A stretch of DNA of 64,000 bases from Lineus longissimus (taxonomy: Eukaryota > Nemertea > Pilidiophora > Heteronemertea > Lineidae), in NCBI RefSeq assembly GCF_910592395.1, contig NC_088312.1, positions 7,566,001 to 7,630,000 on the forward strand, in the 5' to 3' direction. Of the stretch, positions 24,016-36,900 are shown piece by piece (positions within the stretch are counted from its first letter, which is position 1; each line of letters starts with the position of its first letter). The notes beneath the pieces are model-generated. The model saw only the letters and a list, made by a program, of their open reading frames with translations. It ran no database searches and was not told the origin of the DNA. The position numbers were made by a program, and so were the translations under genes.

Positions 24016-25624
24016 TAAGTAACACCTTGGGCTAACTATATCCTCGTTTCATCGCTCTAAGACCGGGTCTGAGTATTCAATTTAAGCACGATAATAAACA
24101 CATAAGTCCCATTCAACATTTCAAATTTGGAGGGACAGTGGGTTCCAATTGGCCTCATCAAGTTGTCCAATGGTCTTGAGGTCACTTTCCGCCTTGGCCT
24201 TTCTTTCCAGGCATGTCGTTGTTATCAATCAACCGACATTAGATCGGTGAAACTAAAAAAATATGCCTTTACTCTCCTGAAAGTGATAATAATAATTATA
24301 GTAAACGGCGGTGGCTGCTCGACCGTCTTCCCTATCCTTTTCCTCCTTAGAGAGGTAAAACGTTGAAGCGGGCTCCCTCCATCGATCCCTCGCGGTCTGA
24401 GGTGTTTCTTTTTTCATTGAAGTACTCTTCACTTGCTTCATCGCATGGTGCGTTTACTGGATTCAGTAGCAAGATCCAAAGGAATATTAATGACTAAATA
24501 ACTGCTTGTGCGATGTACGTCTACCTCATGGTCCTAATCAACCGATATTCGAAAATGCTGGATCGAAAAAACATTGGACTGGAGAGCATTGCTGGACGAA
24601 CAGCGCCATTGACAGTGTGAAATAATTCTACTGTTCGTCGATCAATTCCAATAGTATCCCGTTGTTGCGATTTGAATACCATCAGACTTTGCCGTGATTT
24701 GGTTCATTCAAGCTAAACCGTGATTGTTCTATTAATCCTGCTTGTATGTAATTCGGCAATCACGTTTTTGTGTGAATTTACAAAATCGTATTTTTATGTG
24801 ATATAAGCAATCAGGACAAAGCGTGACAAAGGAACAATCATGTTTTTTTCGTGTTGGCTCTGACTGTCGTTCTTGTAGTTCATCGTATTCACGACGCTCT
24901 TGAATACGCTGCGCTGTACACTGCACACTGTAAACGTTACACTGAATATCGGGTATGTTCTTGAGCTGGCCTTCCTGCTACAGAAGAAGCAATTAAGTGA
25001 AATGAATGAAAGTCCAATATAGACATAGAATATCTGATAAGTCTCCTCAGGGTGAATCTAGATGGTCGCCTTGGAATATGTTGATATAGGCAAGGATACG
25101 TCATGATATACATGTGAGAAAAAACAGTAGAGAAAATTTACATAACATTGTCTTCTCAACTTATTTCTGTGATACATGTATCTATGGAACATACTGGGAG
25201 ACTGGTTTTTTGCTGTTAAAGTACTTGCAACACATAAAGTTGTCCACCTTTGTTTTTGGTGTCAAACAAAAGTTTCTGAATGTATGCTAGACGGCATATG
25301 ACATATAATTTCGTATACACATCCATCATGTAGAGTGATATCTATCATGAACATATATGGGGATTTTCCATTATTTTGCACATCGTGTACATGTACTTAG
25401 TATCATTATTGAACCCGAACTTTACAAACTGAAGTACACACAGATACAGACTGCAATAACGACCTCACAACACTTGCGAAAATCATTATTAGTGTTCAGC
25501 ATAGTCTGTTGCTATATGAGGAGGCGCATGGTGGCGAAGAGGCACATTATCCTCCTCAGCTGGTCACCTAAATCCCAGACCCAAGCTGTCCCTTTAAATC
25601 ACAGTGAGCTAGATATAAAAACGA

Positions 25625-25705
25625 TAAACTAAGTATACAGAAATCGACTCGAACTTTAGGTACAAATCTGCCCTTGCTGGCACCATTGGCGCCAAAACTT
25701 TATAA
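25625..25705. repeat. Dispersed repeat copy 1 (partner at 43055-43150)
   Basis: This segment shares the ordered blocks AAGTATACAGA, AATCGACTCGAACTTTAG, CCATTGGCGCCAAAA and CTTTATAA with 43055-43150 (AAGTATGCAGA, AATCGACTTGAACTTTAG, CATTGGTGCCAAAA, CTTTATAA). Both are in the same orientation. This indicates a moderately diverged interspersed family whose full boundaries I cannot set. Confidence 0.6.
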
Positions 25706-26298
25706 TCGTACGACAGATTTCTTGAAATCAATATGTCGTCATTCCGTCTTCTGTCATTCCGATTTGATATTGAACTGTTCACAACCGTTAAGTAGACCAA
25801 CGCACGCTTCCAGAATCTTTGACGATTACTTTGTTTGTTAAACAGTAATTGAAGCCACAATAGCTGAGTTGTTTTATTAATAAGTTATGAAGAGCTATTG
25901 GCGTGACTGGTTTAACAAGTTGGATGTCGATGAGGTCAATTTGCGCAGGTGAGAAGTGGTGGCAAAGTGAGCAACATTGACTGGATCTTCGGGGGTGTAT
26001 CTGATAGTTCAGCTTTAAGTCCTCCAGTATGGTTGACGTGGTAATTGGTGTATGCCGGAAGGTAAAATGTTTAAAGCTTGGTGACTAGTCCTTCCTGAAC
26101 ATCTGCATAATAAACGAGCCGGGCATCTTGCCGATGACAGGTCAATTAGTTAGACTCTTTGCACATCTTTCAAAACCGTTGTGTTGGATCGATGGGTTTT
26201 TGGTGACAAAATGACTATAAATAAGGAACTAAAGAGTAGAGCTAGATAAAATTGACTTGGCAACGTCAGTTTCATCAGAGGCGCATGATCAATGGTTT

Positions 26299-26431
26299 TT
26301 ACGTCATCGGTGATTGCGTTGAGAGTCAGTCTCGCAAATGAGGCAAATTTTATGCACGCGGCCAACTCGTCGCTCTGTTTGATCTTGGGAACGTCACTCT
26401 TTGGCATAACCACAGTTCTTTCTGTTATTTT
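26299..26431 (-). CDS. Coding-like island on the - strand
   Basis: On the - strand an open frame includes MPKSDVPKIKQSDELAACIK and then FASFARLTLNAITDD, with locally raised GC. A possible donor follows (GATGAC|GTAAAA). The upstream AACAG lacks a pyrimidine tract. No family recognised. It could be an exon of the same hypothetical antisense gene as the 19.7- and 21.4-kb islands, or chance. Confidence 0.15.
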
Positions 26432-29400
26432 TTTCATTCAGACAGATACCAGAAGTGGCACTTATTCCCAATATCCCTGGACTGTGTAATCCGCCTGATG
26501 AAAACCACAAGTAGTCGCTGCTGAGAATAAGAAAGAGAATATGGTTCGATAGGCTGGAGTTGTCATCATCACCCAAAATTCCGAAAAGATACACACGTGA
26601 ATATATAAATACCACTTGGTAAATAATTCCCAGCCTGAGTAGAGGCTACAACCAATTAGAACTTCAAAATCGGACCTTCAAAATCAATTTCAATATCGTA
26701 TACTGGGAATGCATTCATTGAGTACCAGACTGCCTGACACTAATAGTATTCCAGGCATGTCTTGTTGTACGTGACTTAATATAGTACATCGAACATTTGA
26801 ACTCTGCCCTCTCGGCTATAAAGTGCTGCTAAATGTTCGCCTTAGAGACGGACTTTACAATACACTGGCTATTGTCTTTTAACAAAGTCCGCTCGCACCT
26901 AAACCTTAATTCGCATTTTTCTTCAGTCTGCTCAAAGGGTCACCAGCGCGAATCATGATAACATCGACCCTAACGAAACAGCTTTCGCGGGGCTCGATAG
27001 GCCTATTCAGGCAAAGGGTAAATAACAGCATTCCTGATTATTTGTGTCATGATAAAATTATTCCAGAATCTGCTAAAGAGTGACAGGTGCATTTGTTGTC
27101 GGTCTAACTGTTATTTGCATTAGAACTCAACCTTGTCAGTTCAGTTGATCCTGGAATAACGATCGACAGCCATTAAAGGTTTAGTCTACCCGACGCCAAT
27201 AACCAGTCACTGCAAACAAAAGGGAACCGAAATTTGTCTTGAAATATCGACTATCATTTATTACAAATGGGGACTTGTCAAACTCTTTACATCGGACAAC
27301 CCGGTCTCTAAGCAACGGCTTGTATGAATTTTAAATGTTTGGGTGTGCCTTGGTCAGATAATCATTTTGCAAAAAAGGTTTTAATTGACGAGCTGTGCCC
27401 TGGAAGATTACGGTTGTAACTTTCGGTCGAGATAATCCCGCAATAAAGGAGACATGATGGAAGCCATTCAGGAAGCATTAAAAATCGTAACCAGACGTGT
27501 TCCCATCTAATCCGGTCTTTATGGGTCACGTAATACCAGACACTTGACAAGGACTTCGACGGCAAGAAGCCGCGTGGTGGAGTACTGGTACGGGGTCACC
27601 AGCTCATAATCCAAACTCTTGGTTCTGATCCATGTGTCTTGTCGCACTTTTTCAACCCAGATCAAGTGATGTGCTTACCCTTGATACCTGGAAGAAGATT
27701 CAGCATCATTGATCATTCGGCCGTTTAAAGACTGTCCATCAATTCCATGTCCAAGCCAAAATAATTTACCAATACAAAAGTGCATGTGCCCCAGTGAACC
27801 TAGAATATCTGCTAATCTCTGCCTTGGAATATGAACTCTTGGGAGCTATTTCTTCGTGATTTAAGACTTTTTTACTGCCGATCCATTACCACACGTGACC
27901 CAATACAGTTTTAAATGCCTCCAGCTGTTCTTTTTTTAGGTATTCTCGCTGCTCTCTGCTTTTGCCTTGGCTGAAGTTATCGAAGATGGAAAAGCTGTTA
28001 TTAGTGCTTTTATCTGTATCAGGTTGTTTTATCATTGTTAATAGAACTATAAAGACATCTCCAATCATTTGTTTTAAGTGGGTTTAGTTTGTTTCGTCGT
28101 GGACATTTCGTACTGATGTCAACTGTTTCTTATATTAAGAGATTCTTTACTGCAACATTTCTGTCTGTCATCCACCAAGCATACTACATGCTTCATGGAC
28201 ATTTCGTGAGTAGTTTCCAATTAGTAAAGTCTTTACTGAAACTTTTTGGTCATCATCATCTATTTCAACCAATATTTAGTTTGTACCATCGTGTCAAATG
28301 TTGGTCAATTCATCAGAACAAAGAAAGAATTCACCTAAAACCCACCCTGTTCTAAACCCTTATTCAACAGCAGGTGGTTATTCGACGCAGTAGTGGGAGC
28401 AGTTCTGAGGGGATACAGTTTCACCTAGAGAATCTAACTCAAGAACAGTTCATCAACTCATGAAATGAACAGTGGTATCTATTACTAGAAAAGGCGCGTT
28501 CAACACATCATGCCTAATTGCCATGGAGTATTCAAGAGGAAAAGTACGCTGTCGGCAAGATCTGCGGCACTTAATGTCATGATAAAAGTGTTTAATGAAA
28601 GGAAAATGTCTTTAATTTTTGTTTGAGCTTGGCTCTGGAGCATGGTGAACTGATGGATTACTATAATCTATGTTGTAGTTGTGTTTACAGAGGACTGTAA
28701 CTCGATCACTAGTGTAGCCTGTTGAGCTTTGTTCGACAGCTGTCTTGAAACATTTAAAAGCTTTGGGGAATTACAACTCTGGTCCACATTTGATGATCTG
28801 AGCAATCTAAGTTTTCGTCGCAGTTCTTTGTTACTGCTGAAAGTAATTTTGTCTTACACGCTACTCACTGGGGCAAGAAGGCCAATCGTTGTCGCAACAC
28901 CTTACAGTATCTGTGACCAGGATAGAAGTTCTTTTCATTTATAAAACCAATAGATTCAATCCAATTCAAAGTATCATTACTCTCGTTTCAAGGAAGATGT
29001 ATTGTGAACTTAATCGCTGTTCCTATAATGTCAGCGTCTTTGTACGGTGCCTCATCATTTTGAAATTGTAATTCGTACCGGTGATTTATGGACTTCTTGC
29101 TCGAATTGAGTGCTGGGGAAATCATCCTGTTGAAATAGCCCCACTGGAGCCTTAAATTAATGGGCATTGTCACATGCGCGTGCCACCAAGGTGAAGAGAG
29201 GCGCAGAAGGAGAGGAGTGCGCATGTCCTCTTTTCTCTTTCTGAGTGATACGAATTCATGACTGTTGCAGAAGTGGCCCGTTAAGCCGCTACGACTTTTA
29301 CGGATATAAAAAGACGATCAGCTTACAGATGTAAGCTGTGCTAGGGCTTACCAAAGGTCTAGGGATGATTTTATCGTTAGTGTTAGAGGTGACTTGGTTT

Positions 29401-30815
29401 ACAATGAAGGGAAAGCACGGCACAATAAAGTCATAACATATTTTTTTTCGAATGGTGAAAGTGCTTTCTCTGGAATAGTTCTTGACTCTAATCGTACACC
29501 CTCGAGAGGCAAATATTTGTGGAATATCATACTTCTAAATTGGAGTGATGGCTGTTACGGTTAGAATCGGTGTTGTTGTTTTTCGTGTTGACCTTGTTGT
29601 TGTTGTTTAGATGTTGATGGATTTATAACATTCACGTAAATCCTCAAGATATAGACGGACGATGAAGCCAGTTGTTTGTCACGTTATCCCAACTCATCCC
29701 TGTCCCTTTACCTTTCTTCAAGGCAAAGCTGATATGAAAGAGCTATCTGTTTTTCTCGAAACCGAAAAATTTACCTAATTTGCTATTTTTCTCAACTGAA
29801 ATTGAAATTTGGCAAGTTTGATCCCTGTGCCAATCGTAGGAAAATCGAATGATTACCACTACCGGTATTGTTACATCAATTTGTGGTCATTTGCTAAATC
29901 TCTTATCAAAAGTAGATATAAACGATGCACTGTTAGCTTATGATGCTCGAATTGTATTAGACAGCCAGGCCACTAATTCGTTTGTCAATAGCATCACACT
30001 CGGGTAAAAGCTCTGAAGTCGTGAAAGCTAGTACCAATATCGTAAACCTCGTGTGGGCATTATCAAAACAAACAACGGGGAAAGAGATGCACTGTGTAGG
30101 GCTGTCTGTACTAAAGTATCGCAAATAGATGAACGCCAAATTAACGTTCATGTTGTCAAATTGTGGGGTCTTGACCTTAAAAAGTTCTGGTTTCGAACTT
30201 TTGCACACAATTCTTAGTCATTACATGTGGTACATGTTTAACTAAATGTGGTTTGGCTTTGGATATAGTTGAGAAGGACGACTTGGGGGACGGTATTCAA
30301 ACGAAGGCTAATGTCAGTAACTCATGTCATTTTGTATATCATGTCAATCATATTTTTTAAGTATAGAAGGACAGTTAATTCTCTGCAGCTCCTGGAAACA
30401 TATGGGATAGCTAACTTTAAACAAACATAAGCTATTACTCGCTTTTCTATGAAATAACCACCATCAGTGCGACCTCCAAGTAATTACTCTAATGATTGCT
30501 TTCTAGTAATGACCGATAAAATTGTATAATGGTTAGGTAAGGGCCATATTATCAGCATATACAAAGAGATGCGGAAATAGTGAGGTGTCCTGCAATGCGG
30601 TACCCTCAGCTGGACATTCTGGATGACAATTTAAAATCAAGCAATTGAAATTATCTGAAAGGCCTTACATGTACATGCCAAGTACAGGAATTCAGCTACC
30701 ATTCAAGCAGCTCGGATCTGCAGACCCAACTGTTCAAGGAAACTTTACGACCCAAATGTAACCTAAGGGAGTTCTCGTTGACAGTTCGATCAGTGACTGA
30801 TGTGAGAGTGTCACC

Positions 30816-30931
30816 ATGTCTTTACAGGTCGAGAACTACGGTAGCGATATGGGCGAGTTCCTGTGCATTGGGGACTACGTGTGTCTCTACTGTGAGGAGA
30901 CTGAAGGATATGTCTACAGTCTACAGTCCTG
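30816..30931 (+). CDS. ITPR: IP3R-like exon 1 (start of the suppressor domain)
   Basis: Encodes MSLQVENYGSDMGEFLCIGD and then YVCLYCEETEGYVYSLQS, matching the family's N-terminal FLxIGD-xxxLY pattern 15 residues from the Met. The CACCATG context at 30816 favours this start. However, TGTCTTTACAG|GTC inside the exon is also a plausible acceptor, so a transcript from an upstream promoter could enter at 30828 in phase 0. Ends in phase 2 at TCCTG|GTGAGT. Confidence 0.85.
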
Positions 30932-33900
30932 GTGAGTAATAATCTAATACATGTAACTCTTTTTTCCAGAGTTACACTTTTTATTTGCCGTCGATTACAT
31001 GTTGGATGATCGACATCATCATTGATAACAATTAGATTAACTTAAACAACTTAAAAGATACATCATCATTAATGACAATGTGTTTCATTATAACAGCTGA
31101 AAATATCTTAAAAACTGCATTTAATTAATTACCTTAAAACATTTAATTGTTACTGACAGCATATTTGCCTTACGAATGGTACTACTCTGTCCATTAGCAA
31201 GCGAGAAAGACGAGCAGAATAATTCGAATACCACTGCAAGTTGTAATGTTCCTCTGAATTAAGTTCAAGTATTACAATTGATCTCCTTTAATTTATTTGA
31301 AGAAAAAAATTTAACTTTCGTGCAAAACGAAACAGTCGAAATATTAGACAGAATTAACAGAAAAGAGTGTTTTTGTTTATGTGTATGAAGCTCAATCTCG
31401 AGGATCCCATCTACATTCATTTAAGTTAAGTACATTTTAGTTTTAGTAAGAAAACTTTCTAATTTTGATTGAATATAATTTTGTTAATATCATTACATGA
31501 ATTACGATCATTCTTAGGATGTGAGCAAAATTAATTATCATGTTCTCAATATGATTGCTCTTGAGACGAAAATTCCCTCCTTCACGAAAAAAGGACGTCT
31601 AACTGCCCATATTGACCACTTGAATATGGTCCCGATATTTTAGTACTACGATATCAAAGTAATAGTCAGACCAATGCACTGGTATAGTGTGCTCATCAAT
31701 AGAGCTATGGCAAACATATAAGTATTTACTGTGGATGTGAGACGAAGCACTGTACATGTAGCCATTGAAGTTTCAAGGGTGCGAATGCAACACCATTGGG
31801 GTGATCTGTAAAGATAATTATAGAGAATAACCAAAAAGGTCTCCAGCGATAGATCGTATAAAAGCATTGCAAGTGAAGCGGATTCGTTTAACTCACAAAT
31901 ATGTTGTGAACTCACAAATTCTATGTCATGGGCTGGTGATGCATGAATTGTTTCCAAGGTCTAAAGCACCAAGTCAATACAATTGAATCTTTATATGTAG
32001 TTATCAAAACGGAGTTTTCTGATGGACAAATTATGTATTCATTGCTAAACTGAACATAAAAACTGAACTAGTCAATATATAAGAGTAATTTGTTGTCCAC
32101 ATTACCTACTCATCCCATATTTGGGGCTAATGATATTAGGTCCATTGATGTCATTGCACGCCCCTTTTGACTCTTGCTGAGGTAGAAATGCACAAAAAAA
32201 AGAGTACTTATTGGGTCGAAGGCGTTGTTTTAAAGTTATACTTGCACAACAGTGCGTCACAATGAAAAGGTCCGAGTAATACCAAGTTACTATAAGTTGA
32301 CATTCAGCTAGAGACTTAAAAATCATCAACAATAATAGCAGTTAACCTTTGTATTAGGTCGTTACAAACTTGCATACATACGTTTTTACCATGCACAAAT
32401 TATTTTGTACCGATGCGGTGTTGAAATAGCTATTTTATGTGATTTATAGGAGCCATGGACGAGGATGTTTACACGGAATAATGACAATGCCTGATAACAG
32501 TAGAATTACCAACACCCTAAATCATGAAAATTTGACATCCGAACAGAAGGATTGTCAATGTTGTAGGGTAAACAATGGATGGGTTACGTGTTCTTATCAA
32601 AGGAGGAATTCTATAAAGGGTCTAATTGATTTGTTATTCTATTATAAAACAGCCCCAATAAAAAAAGCAATTTAAACACATTATAAATGTGGCCTTGATG
32701 CATCAAAAGCGGCTATAAAACGGACATAGTTCTCTTAATATTGGATGAGATGTTTCATTGGTATGATGTTATCGTGTTATTTGGTAAAGTGATAATAACA
32801 AATCGCTATAATCTCAGAATAATATGCCTCTTGGGTACTACCACTGTGATTTATATAAGGTGTACCGTAACTGCCTTGATATTTGTTGAGCATTATATCT
32901 TCGTCAAGATGGTGGATGATAGAACATTAAAACGAGAAGTTCAGTCATCAACTAGAATAACGTACATACCAGTCAGACGCACTAGTATTATAAAGAACAA
33001 TATAGTAAAAGATTCTGCTGAGCCGAAGCCAGGGTAGAAGAAATCGTGTGTGTAACATCACAATCCAAAATAACGCCTTGAGGGTGACAGAGATATCTTT
33101 CAGTTTCTTGGTCCTTGGCTCTGTGTTGTTCGCCTTGCTTCTCCCTCAGTACAACTTAGCTTGGTATTTTGGTGATAAACAAATTACTGAAAGACACGTA
33201 TGCCGTGCCGCTATTCGTCTCCTGTTATAGGAAGATAAGAAGTTTTAGTAAATACTGAAGACATCCTAACCGTTATTCGCCTTAAGCTTGCTTTTCTTTT
33301 TTCTAGTTCCACCTACAATGGACTGAATGTATACTGCAGACAGGATCGGAATAAGCCCAACAACATCGCAAATCCACATGGTAAGGAGTTTTTCTTTCAC
33401 TCTGATCTTGCGAGACAAACTACGGTGTTACAAGTAAAGGGATAAGCATTTTGTTGATGCGACCGCGTAATAGGGAATATGACACTTTGTTTCAAGATAG
33501 ATATATCATGAGAAAGGTATGGTCTTAAATTTCGTCACAAACATTAAATATTCGGATCAGCATGGCTGCCTCCAGTCAAAATCCTTATTTGTGATAACCT
33601 CAAGCATTAATGTTAAGAATTGCAATAAGTGGTATTTCTTAAGGAAGGATGCAGCACGCCCCCTCCACCTCTACAAACGATTTCTTTTAGAATCCAGTAT
33701 TTTCAACTTCGAATGAATTACATTAAAACTGTTACGAACTCTTAACAGTATACCATAGTCGGGCTAGAATATTCGATATTATATATCATATAGCACATTA
33801 TTTCTCTGTCACAAACTCGGTCACTGGTGCTGTTTTTAAGACAGAATCTGAAGCGTCTATTTGTTAGAACGGATATCAAGCGCCTGCACTTAATATCCAT

Positions 33901-36900
33901 CATACATTTCTAATGCATCGAGTCTATATAGCCTCATATGAACCCGTAAAAACTGCAAAATAAGTATCGGTTGTGGTGAATTAGAACCATTACACCATCG
34001 ACCAATGTGCTTTCTATCATTTTTTGGTATGAGAGCGTCGTTTCAGCTTTAGGCAATCTGAAACAAGCATTTTGAGCTTAAAACAAGTTAAAGTAAAGAA
34101 AAGCGTAAATATTACGGTTCATCTTATCAATACCGGCTGCCCCATCTGCAACCTCTAAACATGTCACTACCAGCAACTCGGCCTGATATATCACCAGGAT
34201 ATGCCATTGTGAGGCCCACCACGCCACAATCAGATTAAGGTTCGAGTATGCCATGTCTTGTAGGCAAGGGAGTGGAACCTTCGAACTATCCTACATCCCA
34301 AGGAGACTGTCATTATTAGCAAAATATCAGGGTCACAAAAGTAATGGGCAAGACGTATTGTGCATCAAAGATAATGTGTGAGATGTCATGGTGATGGGTC
34401 CCTTTCGGCTGGAGTGTTTGGGTTGTTGTGCATGGGGGTTATCATCAACATTTACACAACACCTTCTGGGCCAAGTATATTATTTTATTGCCATACTTGC
34501 GCATCCATTGGCAGCTACTTTTTCCGCTTAAGTGTTGTGTAACATGGCTGATGACCAAGCCAACCCAACATCGATTAATCATAAGTCTGTATGTGTTCGA
34601 CTTATGTAAAGTGTACACATCTGTACTTTTGGACAATGCTTATCTAATCTAGGTAGTTCAAACAAATCGAGGCACTGACTTCGCTTTAACGTTAACTGGG
34701 CGTCATCTCCTTTAGTTAAGAAAATTTGAACTGAGTCCAATGCAAGTAAAGGTTAAATCAAGTTAGTGGATAACTTGTCCAGCCATGCCCTATGGTTTAC
34801 CATCTTTCTGTTAAAGCAAACGACGTTACAAATATAAAATACTTGTATAAGAACAATCCGATGCCATTTCTCTCTTGATTTTCCCTTGATTCTATTTCGC
34901 ATCAGCTCAGTCGCTTCAGTTGAGATCAAATTGGCCAAAACCAACTGAAATGTTGCTACCATTCGTAGAGTAACAACGTTACTGATGTTTTTATACCAAA
35001 TTCGCAACATTTGGCTGTCGAGACACGTTCTAAGGCCGTGTTACTTTGCCACATGACTGCTTATCCTATGAATAACACATAACGCATCCACCATTTCACA
35101 AGTCCATGATCAAAGCTAGCTCAGCACAACAGCGCAGTGCGACGATAAAACATCTTCACGCGTTGTTCACTTGAAAAACCCTAGCAACCGATTGATGAGT
35201 TTTGTATTTACCTCTAGTTTAAGCTGGCACCAGGGGCAGTGCCATCAGCTGATATTAGATGTATATGGTTACTAACTGGTGCTATTGATATGGGGAATGC
35301 CCATGTATCAAAACTCGACTCCACCAGTCAGGCAAACCAACAAATGGCTTTTTTTAGAGTCAGTGATTAAGTGTCACTTGGTGTTGCACGATTTTCATTA
35401 TTCTGTACAGCTGTTTTGGGAAATCAAACATGTTTCATAATGCATAACAAGTAGAAGGTACGTCAAATGGAGAGGATGAACACCGCAGATTGTCCACAAG
35501 AAAGCAACAATGGTTGCAAAGAAGGCATGACATGTGTCAATAATAGAAATCGTACATCTGCATTGGGTTGGTATGGTTAGTTTTGCGATATCTTGACACA
35601 GAAGGCAATCGCTTGGACAATGTGACTTCGTGCAGCACGTAGGATTGTGTTGTTGTCAATCGAATATCTTATGGGCATTGAATATGAAAAAGGAAAAACA
35701 GTGGTCGGGGTTCTGCATGTTATTGATGGATGTAAAAATAATCATAATATGACCCGACGGGGACATTAACTGTGTGTATAGACCTTATCCTGATCAGTTC
35801 CTAACAGGTCCAGTCCAGGAAGCAATATTTATCAGGTCGACTATCCGACGACCGATAATGTTTATTGACATTTGTATCATATTCAGAAAAAGGCCTGAAA
35901 CGTCAGTTGGCGGTTGAGAGCTGACGAAAAGCTAATGGGTCAATTGATGATTGACCTATCATTTGGTTGTTGGATTAAGGCCCATTGAGGTTCAGCAAAT
36001 GGATACTCTAGTGGCATATCCATTGCGACGTGTCGTGTCCTCATTGTTTGAACGTCACCTCTGACCTAAATCAGGTCATGAGATCTCGTGCCAGCTGTAT
36101 ATCAAAATCCAACAACCATCTGGTTGTACCCTAAATTGCATCACAGTTCCTGCATTCTGCCGGTCGTAAGCATGATGCCAACTGTCAGAAGGTCAACCCC
36201 GATATCGCGTGGATATTGCATATTGAAGTCCATGTTTGTTGCTTCTCCCGCATTTCAGCAGATTCCAATACATTACCTGTCATGAGAATGTCCAGAAGAT
36301 GCATAGCAAATTCCGTCATTGGATGTCCTGTCACAACCCCAGGCTAAAAGTGTGCCAAGCAGTCGCACACTGCATCCACAGAAAACTATCCCACATTATA
36401 ATCAATTGTCCCCAAGGGAGTAATACAACATAAAAGTGACACCAGTATCTCAGCATCTCATTTCCCTTCATGTCCATTAGCTTTTTTATCTTAAAGCCAA
36501 AGTCACTCAAATGTCTTTGATCGAAGTCAATGAAATTAAAGTAAAAGTGATGTTACTTACACGAAATTCAATTTGTTAATTAGAGGATAGATTTTATAAT
36601 GCAGTTATTAACCTTTACAAATCACTGAGATGGCTATATGCAAAGGTATGATTTGGAAGCAATCGCTGACGTTCTAATGCCGCAAAAATCTAATAGACAA
36701 ATATTTGTTTCTGTCTCCGATAAAACTAACTGTCCATCGGCGCGGTTCATAGAACTGGGGAACTATTTGACTCGCAGCATCAATTGCATTTTTTGGTTCT
36801 TGATTAGTTAATCCTATTCTACACTACTTAGTGGACAACATTGCTAATTTGCAGATCTCTTACACCATTGTGTAAACTGAGATTGAATAGTATATAATGG

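Larger units (their letters stand above)
24016..30815. other. No supported + strand gene; first intron if the 23-kb exon is used
   Basis: About 6.8 kb of AT-rich sequence. A short - strand stretch around 24130-24215 reads LERKAKAESDLKTIGQLDE before a stop, coiled-coil-like but isolated. A simple TTG-rich tract lies at about 29560-29615, and a dispersed repeat at 25625-25705. Otherwise I see nothing. Confidence 0.5.

Noticed and set aside
24130-24215. - strand peptide resembling a myosin-type coiled coil (LERKAKAESDLK)
   Set aside because: Too short, stops after a few residues, no splice partner; resemblance is composition only.
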